Assembly (NCBI RefSeq): GCF_024160875.1
Contig: NZ_JAIULA010000025.1
Coordinates: 1 to 43,017, forward strand
Source of the DNA: Ligilactobacillus ubinensis
GTDB lineage: Bacteria > Bacillota > Bacilli > Lactobacillales > Lactobacillaceae
Length of the DNA: 43,017 nucleotides
Direction of reading: 5' to 3'
Below, piece after piece: positions 29,928-37,963 of this stretch. The stretch's first letter is position 1. Every line of letters starts with the position of its first letter. The translations under genes were made by a program, and so were the position numbers. The notes below the pieces were generated by a model. That model was not told the DNA's origin and made no database searches. It saw only the letters and a list, made by a program, of their open reading frames with translations.

Positions 29928-29956
29928 ATAAAATTTAACAGCTGTAAATTTTTCAA
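29928..29956 (-). promoter_or_regulatory. candidate promoter of the flavoprotein gene
   Basis: TTGAAA (29956-29951), a 17-base spacer and TTTTAT (29933-29928). The spacer contains the dyad listed separately, so a bound protein would directly control this promoter. Confidence 0.4.
29931..29952. promoter_or_regulatory. near-perfect 22-base dyad in the promoter
   Basis: Arms AAATTTAACAG (29931-29941) and CTGTAAATTTT (29942-29952) are complementary at 10 of 11 positions, centred on ACAGCTGT. Candidate operator, possibly for the divergent LysR protein. Confidence 0.5.
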
Positions 29957-29971
29957 TAGACCTATATATTA

Positions 29972-29983
29972 AACAAATTTGTT
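29972..29983. promoter_or_regulatory. palindrome AACAAATTTGTT
   Basis: A 12-base perfect palindrome about 30 bases from the dyad at 29931-29952. A second possible half of a LysR regulatory region. Confidence 0.35.
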
Positions 29984-30026
29984 ATAGATTAACTCTTTCT
30001 CTTTTATTAAATATATCACAATATCA

Positions 30027-30055
30027 TTCAAAGTTTGCTCAAAAAATGCTATCAT
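30027..30055 (+). promoter_or_regulatory. candidate promoter of the LysR gene
   Basis: TTCAAA (30027-30032), a 17-base spacer and TATCAT (30050-30055), with TG one base before the -10 (extended -10). Confidence 0.4.
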
Positions 30056-30090
30056 TAAGAAGCAAAACTTATTAAAAGGAGGCGCTTTTC

Positions 30091-31002
30091 TTGAACCTTG
30101 ATCATTTGAAAGTATTTGTTAGTTTATCTGAAACATTAAATTTTTCTCTTACTGCAAAAGAAACGCATATTTCTCAATCTGCTGTTTCACAAGCTATCAA
30201 ATCCATCGAAGAAGAACTTGGATTTAAGCTATTTAAAAGGACAAAAAGAAAAGTTGTTTTAACAAAAGGAGGTGCTTTTTGCTATCCTCGCATTAAAAAT
30301 ATTCTCAACAACTTCAACAAGACAGTTATTGAAGCCCGTGATATCTATCAAACTGAAAATAGTCTGCTTACTTTAGGAACAACAGGTACACCCTTTGAGT
30401 CTTATATTTTACCCTCACTTATCAAGAAATATCGAAAAACATATCCAAATACAAAAATTTATTTAGAAAACTTCAATCATACGCTATTAAAGCAACACGT
30501 TTTAAATCAGGAAAGTGATATTATATTCACTACTCAAGATGATGTTTCAAGTGAACAAAAACTATCTTTTATAACTCTTATGCATGGTTATTTTTGTGCT
30601 CTGGTTCCTAATAGTAATATCCTTAATAACAAACATAGTATTAAATTAACTGATTTGAAAAATCAATCGCTGATATTACTAAATGATGATTGGTGTCCTC
30701 CTAAACAGCTTAAACTACAAGAAGCCATCAAAATAATTTGCCCTAAAGAAGCTATTCTCTACGCCAACGATGTATCAATTGCCACTACAATGGTTAAAGC
30801 TAATCTAGGTATTACTTTTATGCCTAACTTTATTAATTTTCCTGATACTAACTTTTTCAAAACAATTCCCCTAAACTACACAACTAATTTAGCCTATGGT
30901 GTTGCTACTCTTTCATCACCTAGAGACGAATCACTTATTCAATTTATTAATTGGTTGCTTAAATATCCCCTCTCTGAGATTGACACACTCGTTCATTCTT
31001 AA
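30091..31002 (+). CDS. LysR family transcriptional regulator
   Basis: 303 aa with an N-terminal winged HTH (LDHLKVFVSLSETLNFSLTA then ISQSAVSQAIKSIEEELG, FKLFKRTKRKVVLT) and a LysR substrate-binding domain from about residue 90. It starts with TTG 30091, seven bases after AAAGGAGG. It diverges from the fumarate-reductase-like gene across 209 bases and most probably controls it, following the usual LysR arrangement. The inducer is unknown. Confidence 0.9.
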   Translation: MNLDHLKVFVSLSETLNFSLTAKETHISQSAVSQAIKSIEEELGFKLFKRTKRKVVLTKGGAFCYPRIKNILNNFNKTVIEARDIYQTENSLLTLGTTGTPFESYILPSLIKKYRKTYPNTKIYLENFNHTLLKQHVLNQESDIIFTTQDDVSSEQKLSFITLMHGYFCALVPNSNILNNKHSIKLTDLKNQSLILLNDDWCPPKQLKLQEAIKIICPKEAILYANDVSIATTMVKANLGITFMPNFINFPDTNFFKTIPLNYTTNLAYGVATLSSPRDESLIQFINWLLKYPLSEIDTLVHS

Positions 31003-31076
31003 CTATAAAAAATATACAAAACTCTCTATTTTATTTAAAACTGAGATATATTATTTAATACCAAACATTTTGAAAC

Positions 31077-31134
31077 AAATAGAAAATCTGAGATAAAATG
31101 AGGTGCTCCCCCAAAAATCTCAGACTCTCTATTT
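31077..31134. terminator. terminator between LysR and oppA
   Basis: TCTGAGAT (31087-31094) pairs with ATCTCAGA (31117-31124), extended by AAATAGA (31077-31083) with TCTATTT (31128-31134) across a small internal loop. The T-run is better on the minus strand, so it mainly ends oppA. Confidence 0.6.
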
Positions 31135-31185
31135 ATTGTAATTATTATCTATTTTCTGTAGTCACATTCTTGTTTATTAAATACT

Positions 31186-32814
31186 CTATTTAACATACGC
31201 ATTCTTCCAATTAAATTGGACTCCTGCCGTATTGTAGATGATACCTTTTACATCAGATTTTAGCATCGCAGCCTGTGACAACTGGTATAATGGCGCAATT
31301 GCTTGGTCATTATTCAATAATTGTGATGCTTTGACCATGTCACTCCACCGTGCTTTTTCATTAGATGCATCTGTTCCCTTAGCCGCAGCAATCAAATTAT
31401 CATATGTTGTGTTTGACCATTTACCATTATTATAGCTGCCATTAGTTGTAAACATATCCACAAAACTAATTGGATCAGAAAAATCAGCAGCCCAACCAGA
31501 TAATACTAAATCAAAATCTCCACTTTGTGATTTTGAAATTCTCGTTTTCTTAGGTACATTTGAAACGCTAACTGACAAGCCGGATAGATGTTGTTCTAGC
31601 TGACTTTGTAAATAAGTTGTTACGCTTTTACTTACATCATCATCGTCACCTAATAATGATAACGACAGCTTAGAAACACCTAACTCTTTTAAGCCCTCTT
31701 TCCAGAGCTTTTTAGCTTTTTGTAAATTATAAACAGCGCCTGTCCCTGTAGCCTGTGCTTTCGAAAAATCTGTGCCATTATAACTTGCCAAATCTTTAGA
31801 AACTAACCCTGTAACCGTCATCGATCCATTTCCTAGAACTTTATTGACTAATTGTTTACGATTTATAGCATATGCGATTGCTTGACGAATTTTTTTGTTT
31901 TTCAGCGCTTTCTTTGTTTGATTATATTCAAGATAATTTGTCCGTGCTTGGTGATAAGCAACAAATTCCTTATTATTTTTCAATTCACGTGCTTGTGTTG
32001 CATCTAAATATGTTTGATCAAGTTTTCCACTTTGATATAAGTTATATGAGGTGGTAGTACTCTTAGTAACTTGGAAAGTGATTTTATTTAATTTAACATC
32101 TTTTTTATCCCAATAATCTTGATTCTTGACTAATTTCCATTGTAAGTTAGAGCCTGTCCAACCAACCACTTTAAATGGACCATTATAAACCATATATTTT
32201 GCAGCAGTACCGTATTTCTTACCAAATTTTTCAACTGCTTTTTGATTTTGTGGATAGAAAACTGTGAAGCCCATTAATAACTTAAAATAAGGAATCTTTT
32301 TTTCTAATGTTACTACCAGCTTATACTTACCGTCTGCTTTAACACCCAACATCTTATAAGACTTTTTACTGTTTATAATATCATCTGCATTTTTTATACC
32401 TTCAAATAAATAGGAATAAGCAGATGCTGTTTTAGGATTTACAGTTCGTCTCCATGAATAAACAAAATCTTGTGCTGTTACTTTGTCACCATTTGACCAC
32501 TTAGCATTTTTGCGCAACGTAAACGTATATTTTAAGCCATCCTTTGATACTTTTGTACTTGTTGCTAATGCATTTTCAGGCTTTGCATTTTTTCCCAATC
32601 GATACAAACCTTCATTACTGTTAGCAATAATATCAGAACTAACTTGATCTTCGACTAAAGACGGATCAAGTGTCTGCATTTCCGCTGTCTCACTCCAATG
32701 CAAAACCTTACTGCTTGCTTGCACGTTATCAGTAGTAACTGCCATTACAAAAACAACTACACCTAATAAAAATACTAATCCCTTAACAAAACTATCCTTC
32801 ACTTTTCCGTACAT
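31186..32814 (-). CDS. OppA-like peptide-binding protein without a lipobox
   Basis: Extracellular solute-binding protein (family 5) that captures oligopeptides for an ABC importer. It has 542 aa. The mature part has the expected features: TLDPSLVEDQVSSDIIANS near the N-terminus, then KDGLKYTFTLRKNAKWSNGD with the following DFVYSWRRTV. Unlike most Gram-positive OppA proteins it has no lipobox Cys: the signal sequence (hydrophobic 11-26) ends VQA-SSK with a likely cleavage after Ala33. It may therefore be released or retained by other means. No permease or ATPase genes are in the window, so it would work with components encoded elsewhere. GAGGG precedes ATG 32814. Upstream are an 18-codon ORF and a T-box, implying induction by uncharged tRNA. 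Confidence 0.9.
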   Translation of the reverse strand: MYGKVKDSFVKGLVFLLGVVVFVMAVTTDNVQASSKVLHWSETAEMQTLDPSLVEDQVSSDIIANSNEGLYRLGKNAKPENALATSTKVSKDGLKYTFTLRKNAKWSNGDKVTAQDFVYSWRRTVNPKTASAYSYLFEGIKNADDIINSKKSYKMLGVKADGKYKLVVTLEKKIPYFKLLMGFTVFYPQNQKAVEKFGKKYGTAAKYMVYNGPFKVVGWTGSNLQWKLVKNQDYWDKKDVKLNKITFQVTKSTTTSYNLYQSGKLDQTYLDATQARELKNNKEFVAYHQARTNYLEYNQTKKALKNKKIRQAIAYAINRKQLVNKVLGNGSMTVTGLVSKDLASYNGTDFSKAQATGTGAVYNLQKAKKLWKEGLKELGVSKLSLSLLGDDDDVSKSVTTYLQSQLEQHLSGLSVSVSNVPKKTRISKSQSGDFDLVLSGWAADFSDPISFVDMFTTNGSYNNGKWSNTTYDNLIAAAKGTDASNEKARWSDMVKASQLLNNDQAIAPLYQLSQAAMLKSDVKGIIYNTAGVQFNWKNAYVK

Positions 32815-32858
32815 CTTTTTTCCCTCGCATTCATTTATTTATGAACACTTAATAACAT

Positions 32859-32915
32859 TCAAGCGTTCATCTTCTGAGTTTTCGCTTTAATGCCACTAAT
32901 ACCACTGTCTTTCAT
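32859..32915 (-). CDS. 18-codon leader ORF between the T-box and oppA
   Basis: MKDSGISGIKAKTQKMNA, starting at ATG 32915 with a strong AGAGGTGG five bases upstream and ending at TGA 32859, 44 bases before oppA. It begins after the T-box terminator hairpin, so it is translated only from read-through transcripts. Its last codons overlap a hairpin (GAACGCTT with AAGTGTTC, between 32869 and 32844) that could affect oppA translation. No homologue is known to me. It may be a translated leader or simply a small peptide. Confidence 0.5.
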   Translation of the reverse strand: MKDSGISGIKAKTQKMNA

Positions 32916-32948
32916 GACAACCACCTCTTTTTTACATTGATCTACACC

Positions 32949-33228
32949 AAAAAACGTCCTTTGACTATTAAAAGTCAAAGGACGTTTTTTAACGTGGTAC
33001 CACCTTTTATTTACAATACTTATAATATTGCCTCAAACGTACAGCCTAATAGATTAATTGATACTAAGCGATTCGCTGACGCTGTAATGGGCGCTCCCAT
33101 CATATCTTATTCATATGCAACTTACGGGTGATTTCAGCACTTATATTCGTCTAACTCTCACCAAACGTTAGCTCTCTTAACCCTAGTCCATGCTTACTTG
33201 TTCCGATCAATGTTTTAATCTAATATTA
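32949..33228 (-). promoter_or_regulatory. T-box riboswitch, apparent isoleucine (AUC) specifier
   Basis: The minus strand carries the T-box sequence AAGGTGGTACCACG (33006-32993). It is followed by a terminator with the 12-base stem CGTCCTTTGACT/AGTCAAAGGACG (32984-32955) and TTTTTT. Upstream, Stem I is recognisable: AAGTA, the AGAGAGC apical part with GTTTGGTGAGAG, and on the 3' side TGCT-GAA-ATC-ACC, where GAA pairs in the loop E motif with AGTA and the next triplet ATC is the specifier. Uncharged tRNA-Ile would pair there, stabilise the antiterminator and allow oppA transcription. The leader is therefore expected to raise peptide uptake when isoleucine is short. Confidence 0.85.
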
Positions 33229-33288
33229 ATAACATGTTCATGTTACATCATAAACATTATAAATTCAAGGGCTTATTTTCATTAAATA

Positions 33289-34026
33289 CTAATTGTCAAA
33301 ATCATTGAAATCATCGTCACTATTATTAGTATGAATGACAACTCGTGTTCCTGCAGGAATATTCTCTTCAAACCATTTTGCATCAGCTATCGACAATCTA
33401 ATTGAGCCATATGCATTAACGTTATTCTTTTTCGTAACTTTTTTACCTAATTGTTGTGCCAATTTCTCAATCACATTGCCATCTTCATTGACCGGTACAG
33501 ACTCAAAACGATACAATCCCTTGCCAGCAAACGCCGTCCAGTAAAGAGCACCATAACCTCGTGTTGCATCAAAATATGAACTCCCCCGCTTTTTGTCTAT
33601 TATAAAGACTCCATTAGGTGTTTTTTGATATTGGTCTTGACCTTTGTCATAATTTTTAGCAACTGAAGCATACATAGTATACAATGTATAAGTTCCAGAT
33701 TTAATATAAACCCGTTGTTTCTTTGTAGAAACCTCTACCCATAACCGATTTTTATGTTTCTTAGTATTCTTATATTTTTTAAGATTAACATCAGGATAAT
33801 CACCTGTTAATGATGATTTTGTCCAACTTATTGGATTACGCATCCTACTTTTAATTTCTTTATTAATTTTCTTTTCTTTCTTAGCAACTAAAGAACTCGC
33901 TTTCGCTTCTTTAGCCATTTTTACTGCATTTTTTTGATCTGCATTATGGACATGTATAGCTGTAAAGCCTGTTACTACAATTAAGCAAACAGCTACAAAC
34001 CAGTAAATCAAATTACTTTTTTTCAT
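33289..34026 (-). CDS. YkuD-fold protein with degenerate active site
   Basis: 245 aa with an N-terminal membrane segment (residues 6-24), a basic linker and a YkuD domain. It aligns along its length with the intact enzyme at 9776-10435 (shared MRNPISW..PDV, then RLSIADAKW and PAGTRVVI). All catalytic residues are changed: the His of LFHTVP is Glu175 in YRFESVP, and SHGCIR is AYGSIR (205-210), so the His is Tyr206 and the Cys is Ser208. Only Arg210 remains. The fold looks conserved and the frame is intact, which suggests a non-catalytic, perhaps peptidoglycan-binding or regulatory role rather than decay. A serine-based activity without His is less likely. A strong promoter lies just upstream. 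The C-terminal tail is Asp/Asn-rich. Confidence 0.88.
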   Translation of the reverse strand: MKKSNLIYWFVAVCLIVVTGFTAIHVHNADQKNAVKMAKEAKASSLVAKKEKKINKEIKSRMRNPISWTKSSLTGDYPDVNLKKYKNTKKHKNRLWVEVSTKKQRVYIKSGTYTLYTMYASVAKNYDKGQDQYQKTPNGVFIIDKKRGSSYFDATRGYGALYWTAFAGKGLYRFESVPVNEDGNVIEKLAQQLGKKVTKKNNVNAYGSIRLSIADAKWFEENIPAGTRVVIHTNNSDDDFNDFDN

Positions 34027-34062
34027 CTATTCGGAGCCCCTTTTTCAAAATCGTCACTTTAA

Positions 34063-34091
34063 ACTATACGGTTGAAATGCAACAATGTCAA
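34063..34091 (-). promoter_or_regulatory. strong sigma-A promoter of the degenerate YkuD gene
   Basis: Perfect TTGACA (34091-34086), a 17-base spacer and TATAGT (34068-34063), 37 bases before ATG 34026. Confidence 0.7.
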
Positions 34092-34165
34092 TCCAAGCAA
34101 TAAAAATTTAACTTCAAAATAAACTTAAGCAATTCATCCACTAAAAAACTAAACATCTTTTTATA

Positions 34166-35710
34166 TTATTTTTCTAAACGAATTGACTCTACATCAAAAA
34201 TTTTATCAGCCCATCCAGCATAAAAAGAGGATTCATGCGTAACTAATAGCACATTACCTGGAAATGCTTGTAATGCATCTCGCAATGCATTTTTTGTTTC
34301 GTCATCTAAGTGATTGGTCGGTTCATCCATAATCAAAAAATTGCTAGGCTTTAATTCAAGCAAACACAATTTAACTTTTGTCTGCTCTCCACCACTTAAG
34401 AGATTCATTGGCTTAATTGCATTTGCAGCATTAATCCCAGCTCGAGCTAACCTTTGTCGAATCGTTTTGGGCTCAAGCTTAGGATAAATATCTTGTACTG
34501 TCTGCAAAGGTGTTTGTTGGGGATTATCCCAGGTCAAATCTTGTATAAAATAGTTAACAATTGCTGCATCGACAAATTGGGCCTGTCCCCCAAAATTAGG
34601 AATTAACCCTAGAATTGATTTAATCAATGTTGATTTCCCAACACCATTAAAGCCCTTTAGAACAACCTTTTCACCATGACTCATTGCAAACGTAACAGGT
34701 GAAAGTAATGGATGTTTATAACCTACTGATAGCTTGTTAACAGTCAAAGTTGCTGAAGAAAGCAACTCAATATATGGAAAATTAAAATGCGCTTGTAAAT
34801 TATCACTTGGTGGTGTAAGTCGATCAATTTTATCCAATCTTCTCTGCCGTGATTTTGCCATTGTTGCCCTCGTTCCCGCTTTATTTTTACGAATGTAGGC
34901 TTCATCTTTTTCAATCTGCTGTCTTTGCTTTTCATAAGCTTTTTGCTGAACTTCTTTTTTAATCTCTTTTTGCTTCAATGCAGATTTGAAACTACCCGTA
35001 TATTTGGTAATTTTTCCAAATGCTACGTCAACAATTGTATTTGTAATGTTTTCCAAAAAATCAAAATCATGTGAAATAACCATAAAGCAACCACTAAAAT
35101 CATTTAGGTATCCTGTCAACCATTCAATATGTTCCACATCCAAGTAATTAGTTGGCTCATCTAGCAAAAGGACATCTGGCTTTTCTAAAAGAAGCTTGGC
35201 TAAAATAATTTTAGAGCGTTGTCCACCTGAACACTCACTAACTTGATGATTTTTTCCAATAGCGTCAATTCCTAGTCCTACCATTATTTGATCAATTTTA
35301 GTATCGATACCATAGAAGTCATTAGCTTCTAAAATTTCTTGATACCGCCCAGCTTTTTCTAGCAAAGTATCGTCTAAATTTTCTGCATACTTTGCATAAC
35401 ATGCAGCTTGCTTTTCAGCAATCATATATAATTGCGCAAATGCTGTTTTCAAAAAGGCTTCAACCGTTAAATCATGTGCAGATTGAGCATATTGGTCCAA
35501 ATAACCAATTTTAGTATTGCGTTGCCACTTAATCATTCCTTCATCAGGCAATTCCTGCTCAGTAATCAACTTAATTAAAGTTGATTTCCCTGCACCATTT
35601 TGTCCAATGATTCCCATATGGTCCTCTTTATTAAGCCTAAAACTTGCATCTTCGTACAATTGCTTATCTGCAAAAGCCATAGATAAGTGTTCAACTTCTA
35701 AAATACTCAC
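34166..35710 (-). CDS. ABC-F family ATPase (ribosome-associated type)
   Basis: 514-aa soluble protein with two ATP-binding cassettes and no membrane segments: Walker A at 36-44 (GQNGAGKST) and 353-361 (GFNGVGKST), signatures CSGGQ (160-164) and LSGGE (438-442), Walker B LLLDEPTNYLD and LIMDEPTNHLD. The two cassettes are joined by a charged linker (about 240-310) with the basic TRATMAKSRQRRLDK segment, the P-site tRNA interaction motif region of ABC-F proteins. It most resembles the housekeeping YbiT/YfmR-like members, which act on stalled ribosomes. Antibiotic protection cannot be excluded by sequence. It starts at GTG 35710 with AAGGAAGG 12 bases upstream, 24 bases after the nuclease gene. 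Confidence 0.9.
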   Translation of the reverse strand: MSILEVEHLSMAFADKQLYEDASFRLNKEDHMGIIGQNGAGKSTLIKLITEQELPDEGMIKWQRNTKIGYLDQYAQSAHDLTVEAFLKTAFAQLYMIAEKQAACYAKYAENLDDTLLEKAGRYQEILEANDFYGIDTKIDQIMVGLGIDAIGKNHQVSECSGGQRSKIILAKLLLEKPDVLLLDEPTNYLDVEHIEWLTGYLNDFSGCFMVISHDFDFLENITNTIVDVAFGKITKYTGSFKSALKQKEIKKEVQQKAYEKQRQQIEKDEAYIRKNKAGTRATMAKSRQRRLDKIDRLTPPSDNLQAHFNFPYIELLSSATLTVNKLSVGYKHPLLSPVTFAMSHGEKVVLKGFNGVGKSTLIKSILGLIPNFGGQAQFVDAAIVNYFIQDLTWDNPQQTPLQTVQDIYPKLEPKTIRQRLARAGINAANAIKPMNLLSGGEQTKVKLCLLELKPSNFLIMDEPTNHLDDETKNALRDALQAFPGNVLLVTHESSFYAGWADKIFDVESIRLEK

Positions 35711-35734
35711 TTTTTTTATCAGCCTTCCTTTTAA

Positions 35735-36829
35735 TTATTCTGTTGCTGGAGTCATTGTTCCAGTTAAATAATTAATTCTATATCCCGGTTCAACATTTGG
35801 CACAATCACATTTAGCTTAAACTTTCCATCTCGACTACGTGCTTGAATATGATAACATCTTGGAATTACTTCTGTACTGTTATGATACATAGGTTCAACT
35901 TGATAACGTACATTATCATGCACACGTGTAGCACCAAGAACTTCATTTTCTATTTCTGTTTGTAAAACTCCATTTGACCACCGTGTTTGTGGTGTCAAAT
36001 TTGTTCTTTTAGTATTCTTAGTCTTAAAAATGCGATCATCAAACAAGCTACGCGCAATTAAATGTCCACGCGTAAATCCATCTGTAAAGCCCACTGGATC
36101 TGTGTTTATTGGTTCTTTATTACTAATTTTAGGTAAGTTTTCCTTTACTACCCACATACTTGCCTTAGTTGGACGTTGTCGACTATCAACTCTTAACGTA
36201 GGCATCTTTTTTGTCCGTGGTTGAGTAAAACCTAATCTTGTCTTATTGTCATTGACCACAAATACATTCCGTTCAACATCATAATCAAGTTTTGAACTAG
36301 CTAAATTATAACTTTTCTGTATTCCCACGGTTAATGAATTTCGTGCGCGATTAATGTCATCAGAAGGAATATTTTCATACTCTGCCACAGTATTTTCTTT
36401 TTTAGGCTTTTGAACTTGTTCATTTTTAGCTGCATTTAATTGTAAAACCTTCGCTGGCTTTACTTTATCTTTATGCTGTTCTTTATTAATATTCCTATTA
36501 ATATTTTTATTAGCTGATTTTTTCTCACGAATTATATATGGAGCACTATTTTCAGTTCCGTTCGCTACTTTTTCTTTCTCACGTGTCACTTTCTTAAGTG
36601 TCTTGAGTTCTCGTAGTTTTTCAGTAACTTTCTTAACATCATCAGGATCTGAAATTTCATCATCATCAATACCAAGAAAGCTCAAAACTTCCTTACGTAA
36701 CAAACTATTAACATGAGCTTCTCGTTGTTGTTTACTTTTCTTTAATTTTTCTTGTAAAAATAAAATCTGTTCAGTTATTTTTTTCTCCTGTTCTATTAAA
36801 TTTTCAAAAGAATTGTCTTTTGTTCCCAA
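35735..36829 (-). CDS. DNA/RNA non-specific endonuclease domain protein with coiled-coil N-terminus, no signal peptide
   Basis: 364 aa. The C-terminal part (about 170-364) resembles the Endonuclea_NS_2/EndA group of beta-beta-alpha-metal nucleases: TRGHLIARSLF with catalytic His256 (RGH at 254-256), then KRTNLTPQT and RWSNGVLQTEIENEV supplying the metal-binding Asn (277 or 286). The N-terminal 1-90 is strongly charged and probably coiled coil (IEQEKKITEQILFLQEKLKK), followed by a Lys/Asn-rich linker. There is no signal peptide or membrane segment, unlike EndA, so it is cytosolic or exported by a non-Sec route. The start is TTG 36829 after AGAGAGGA. It lies between the amidotransferase and ABC-F genes with short gaps, and no obvious immunity gene is adjacent. 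Confidence 0.8.
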   Translation of the reverse strand: MGTKDNSFENLIEQEKKITEQILFLQEKLKKSKQQREAHVNSLLRKEVLSFLGIDDDEISDPDDVKKVTEKLRELKTLKKVTREKEKVANGTENSAPYIIREKKSANKNINRNINKEQHKDKVKPAKVLQLNAAKNEQVQKPKKENTVAEYENIPSDDINRARNSLTVGIQKSYNLASSKLDYDVERNVFVVNDNKTRLGFTQPRTKKMPTLRVDSRQRPTKASMWVVKENLPKISNKEPINTDPVGFTDGFTRGHLIARSLFDDRIFKTKNTKRTNLTPQTRWSNGVLQTEIENEVLGATRVHDNVRYQVEPMYHNSTEVIPRCYHIQARSRDGKFKLNVIVPNVEPGYRINYLTGTMTPATE

Positions 36830-36843
36830 TACAATTATCCTCT

Positions 36844-37524
36844 CTATTTGTTGGTAATAAAATCCAACAATCTATATAATATTTTTTTATTAGTGGCTGG
36901 AATCGGATAAGCCATTATTTCATCAGCATACTGATGAATTTCAGAATTCTTTATATATTTACCATCATTAATTACAATTTCACGTACATTATCTGTTAAT
37001 GTTTCACAATGAAATTGCAAGCCAATCACATTGTCCCCAATTAATACTCCTTGATTAGCTGTATATTCGCTACTAAACAAAGTAGTTATGTCCCGGGAAA
37101 TATATGCTGGAAAATGACATTGTTCAGCATGCCAATGAAAGACCGTCAATGCTACTGGAATATCAGAAATAATATTACTTTGTCGCTCAACCATTCCCCA
37201 GCCAGCTTCCTTTGGCCCAGCAGAAACCTCACCACCAATAGTTTGAGCTATTTGTTGTAGCCCAAAACATACACCAAAAACTGGTTTATGTAAATCTAAC
37301 ATGTTTGCAATTAATGCCCGCTCTTGCAAAATCCAAGTATCTTTATCATTAACACTCATAGGTCCACCTAATAGCACTAATAAATCAGTTTCCGCTGCGG
37401 TTGGCAAATTACCATCAAAAAATACTGGATGATATACATACATCTGATGTCCATGATCGTGTGCCCAGTCTGCAATTGCTCCTGGCCCTTCGTTTGGTGC
37501 ATGTTGAATGACATTAATTCGCAT
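36844..37524 (-). CDS. class I glutamine amidotransferase (GMP synthase-like)
   Basis: 226 aa, a stand-alone GATase1 domain. The triad is complete: Cys86 in FGVCFGLQQIA, His172 and Glu174 in LQFHCET. The region DHGHQMYVYHP and LLGGPMSVND is typical of the group annotated GMP synthase-like or gamma-glutamyl-peptide hydrolases. The acceptor or substrate is not clear. A TATAAT box and a 14-base palindrome lie upstream. The nuclease gene follows 14 bases later, so the two, and perhaps the ABC-F gene, form one transcript. Confidence 0.88.
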   Translation of the reverse strand: MRINVIQHAPNEGPGAIADWAHDHGHQMYVYHPVFFDGNLPTAAETDLLVLLGGPMSVNDKDTWILQERALIANMLDLHKPVFGVCFGLQQIAQTIGGEVSAGPKEAGWGMVERQSNIISDIPVALTVFHWHAEQCHFPAYISRDITTLFSSEYTANQGVLIGDNVIGLQFHCETLTDNVREIVINDGKYIKNSEIHQYADEIMAYPIPATNKKILYRLLDFITNK

Positions 37525-37557
37525 TTATACCTCTTCCTTCCAAGGTTCGTTTACCCT

Positions 37558-37589
37558 ATTATAACGCAGACCTTGAAGTATCGATACTT
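37558..37589 (-). promoter_or_regulatory. promoter -10 and palindromic operator of the amidotransferase gene
   Basis: TATAAT (37563-37558) lies 34 bases before the start codon. The perfect 14-base palindrome AAGTATCGATACTT (37576-37589) covers the position of the -35, which has no good match itself. A regulator bound there could either block the promoter or activate it. Confidence 0.5.
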
Positions 37590-37963
37590 GAAAAAGATGC
37601 TTATTTGAATAAAAGAACTTAATTCGCTCAATTTTTTCTGGATACTGTTTAAATTCCACTAAATAACTAATAACTACATATTCTATAGAATTAATAAAAT
37701 CTACAATATATAGTCACTATCACCGTTTTAATTATTATTTGAATCCATTCTTTTATAATCTACCATTTTTTGGAAGCTTTTAACTATTATAAAAGGCTCT
37801 GTTCATTAACAACTAATCCAACTTTAAACAATATGATTCATTCAACAAAACCAATCATACATTATCATTAACCTACTAAAATTGTTTTAATGCACTAATC
37901 TCAAAACTAACTTTTAGTTTTTTATTAATTACTAGTAATGCAAAGTGCTATAAATAAAATAAA

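Noticed and set aside
32937-33131. 64-codon plus-strand ORF
   Set aside because: It lies entirely over the T-box leader on the opposite strand, which explains the sequence.
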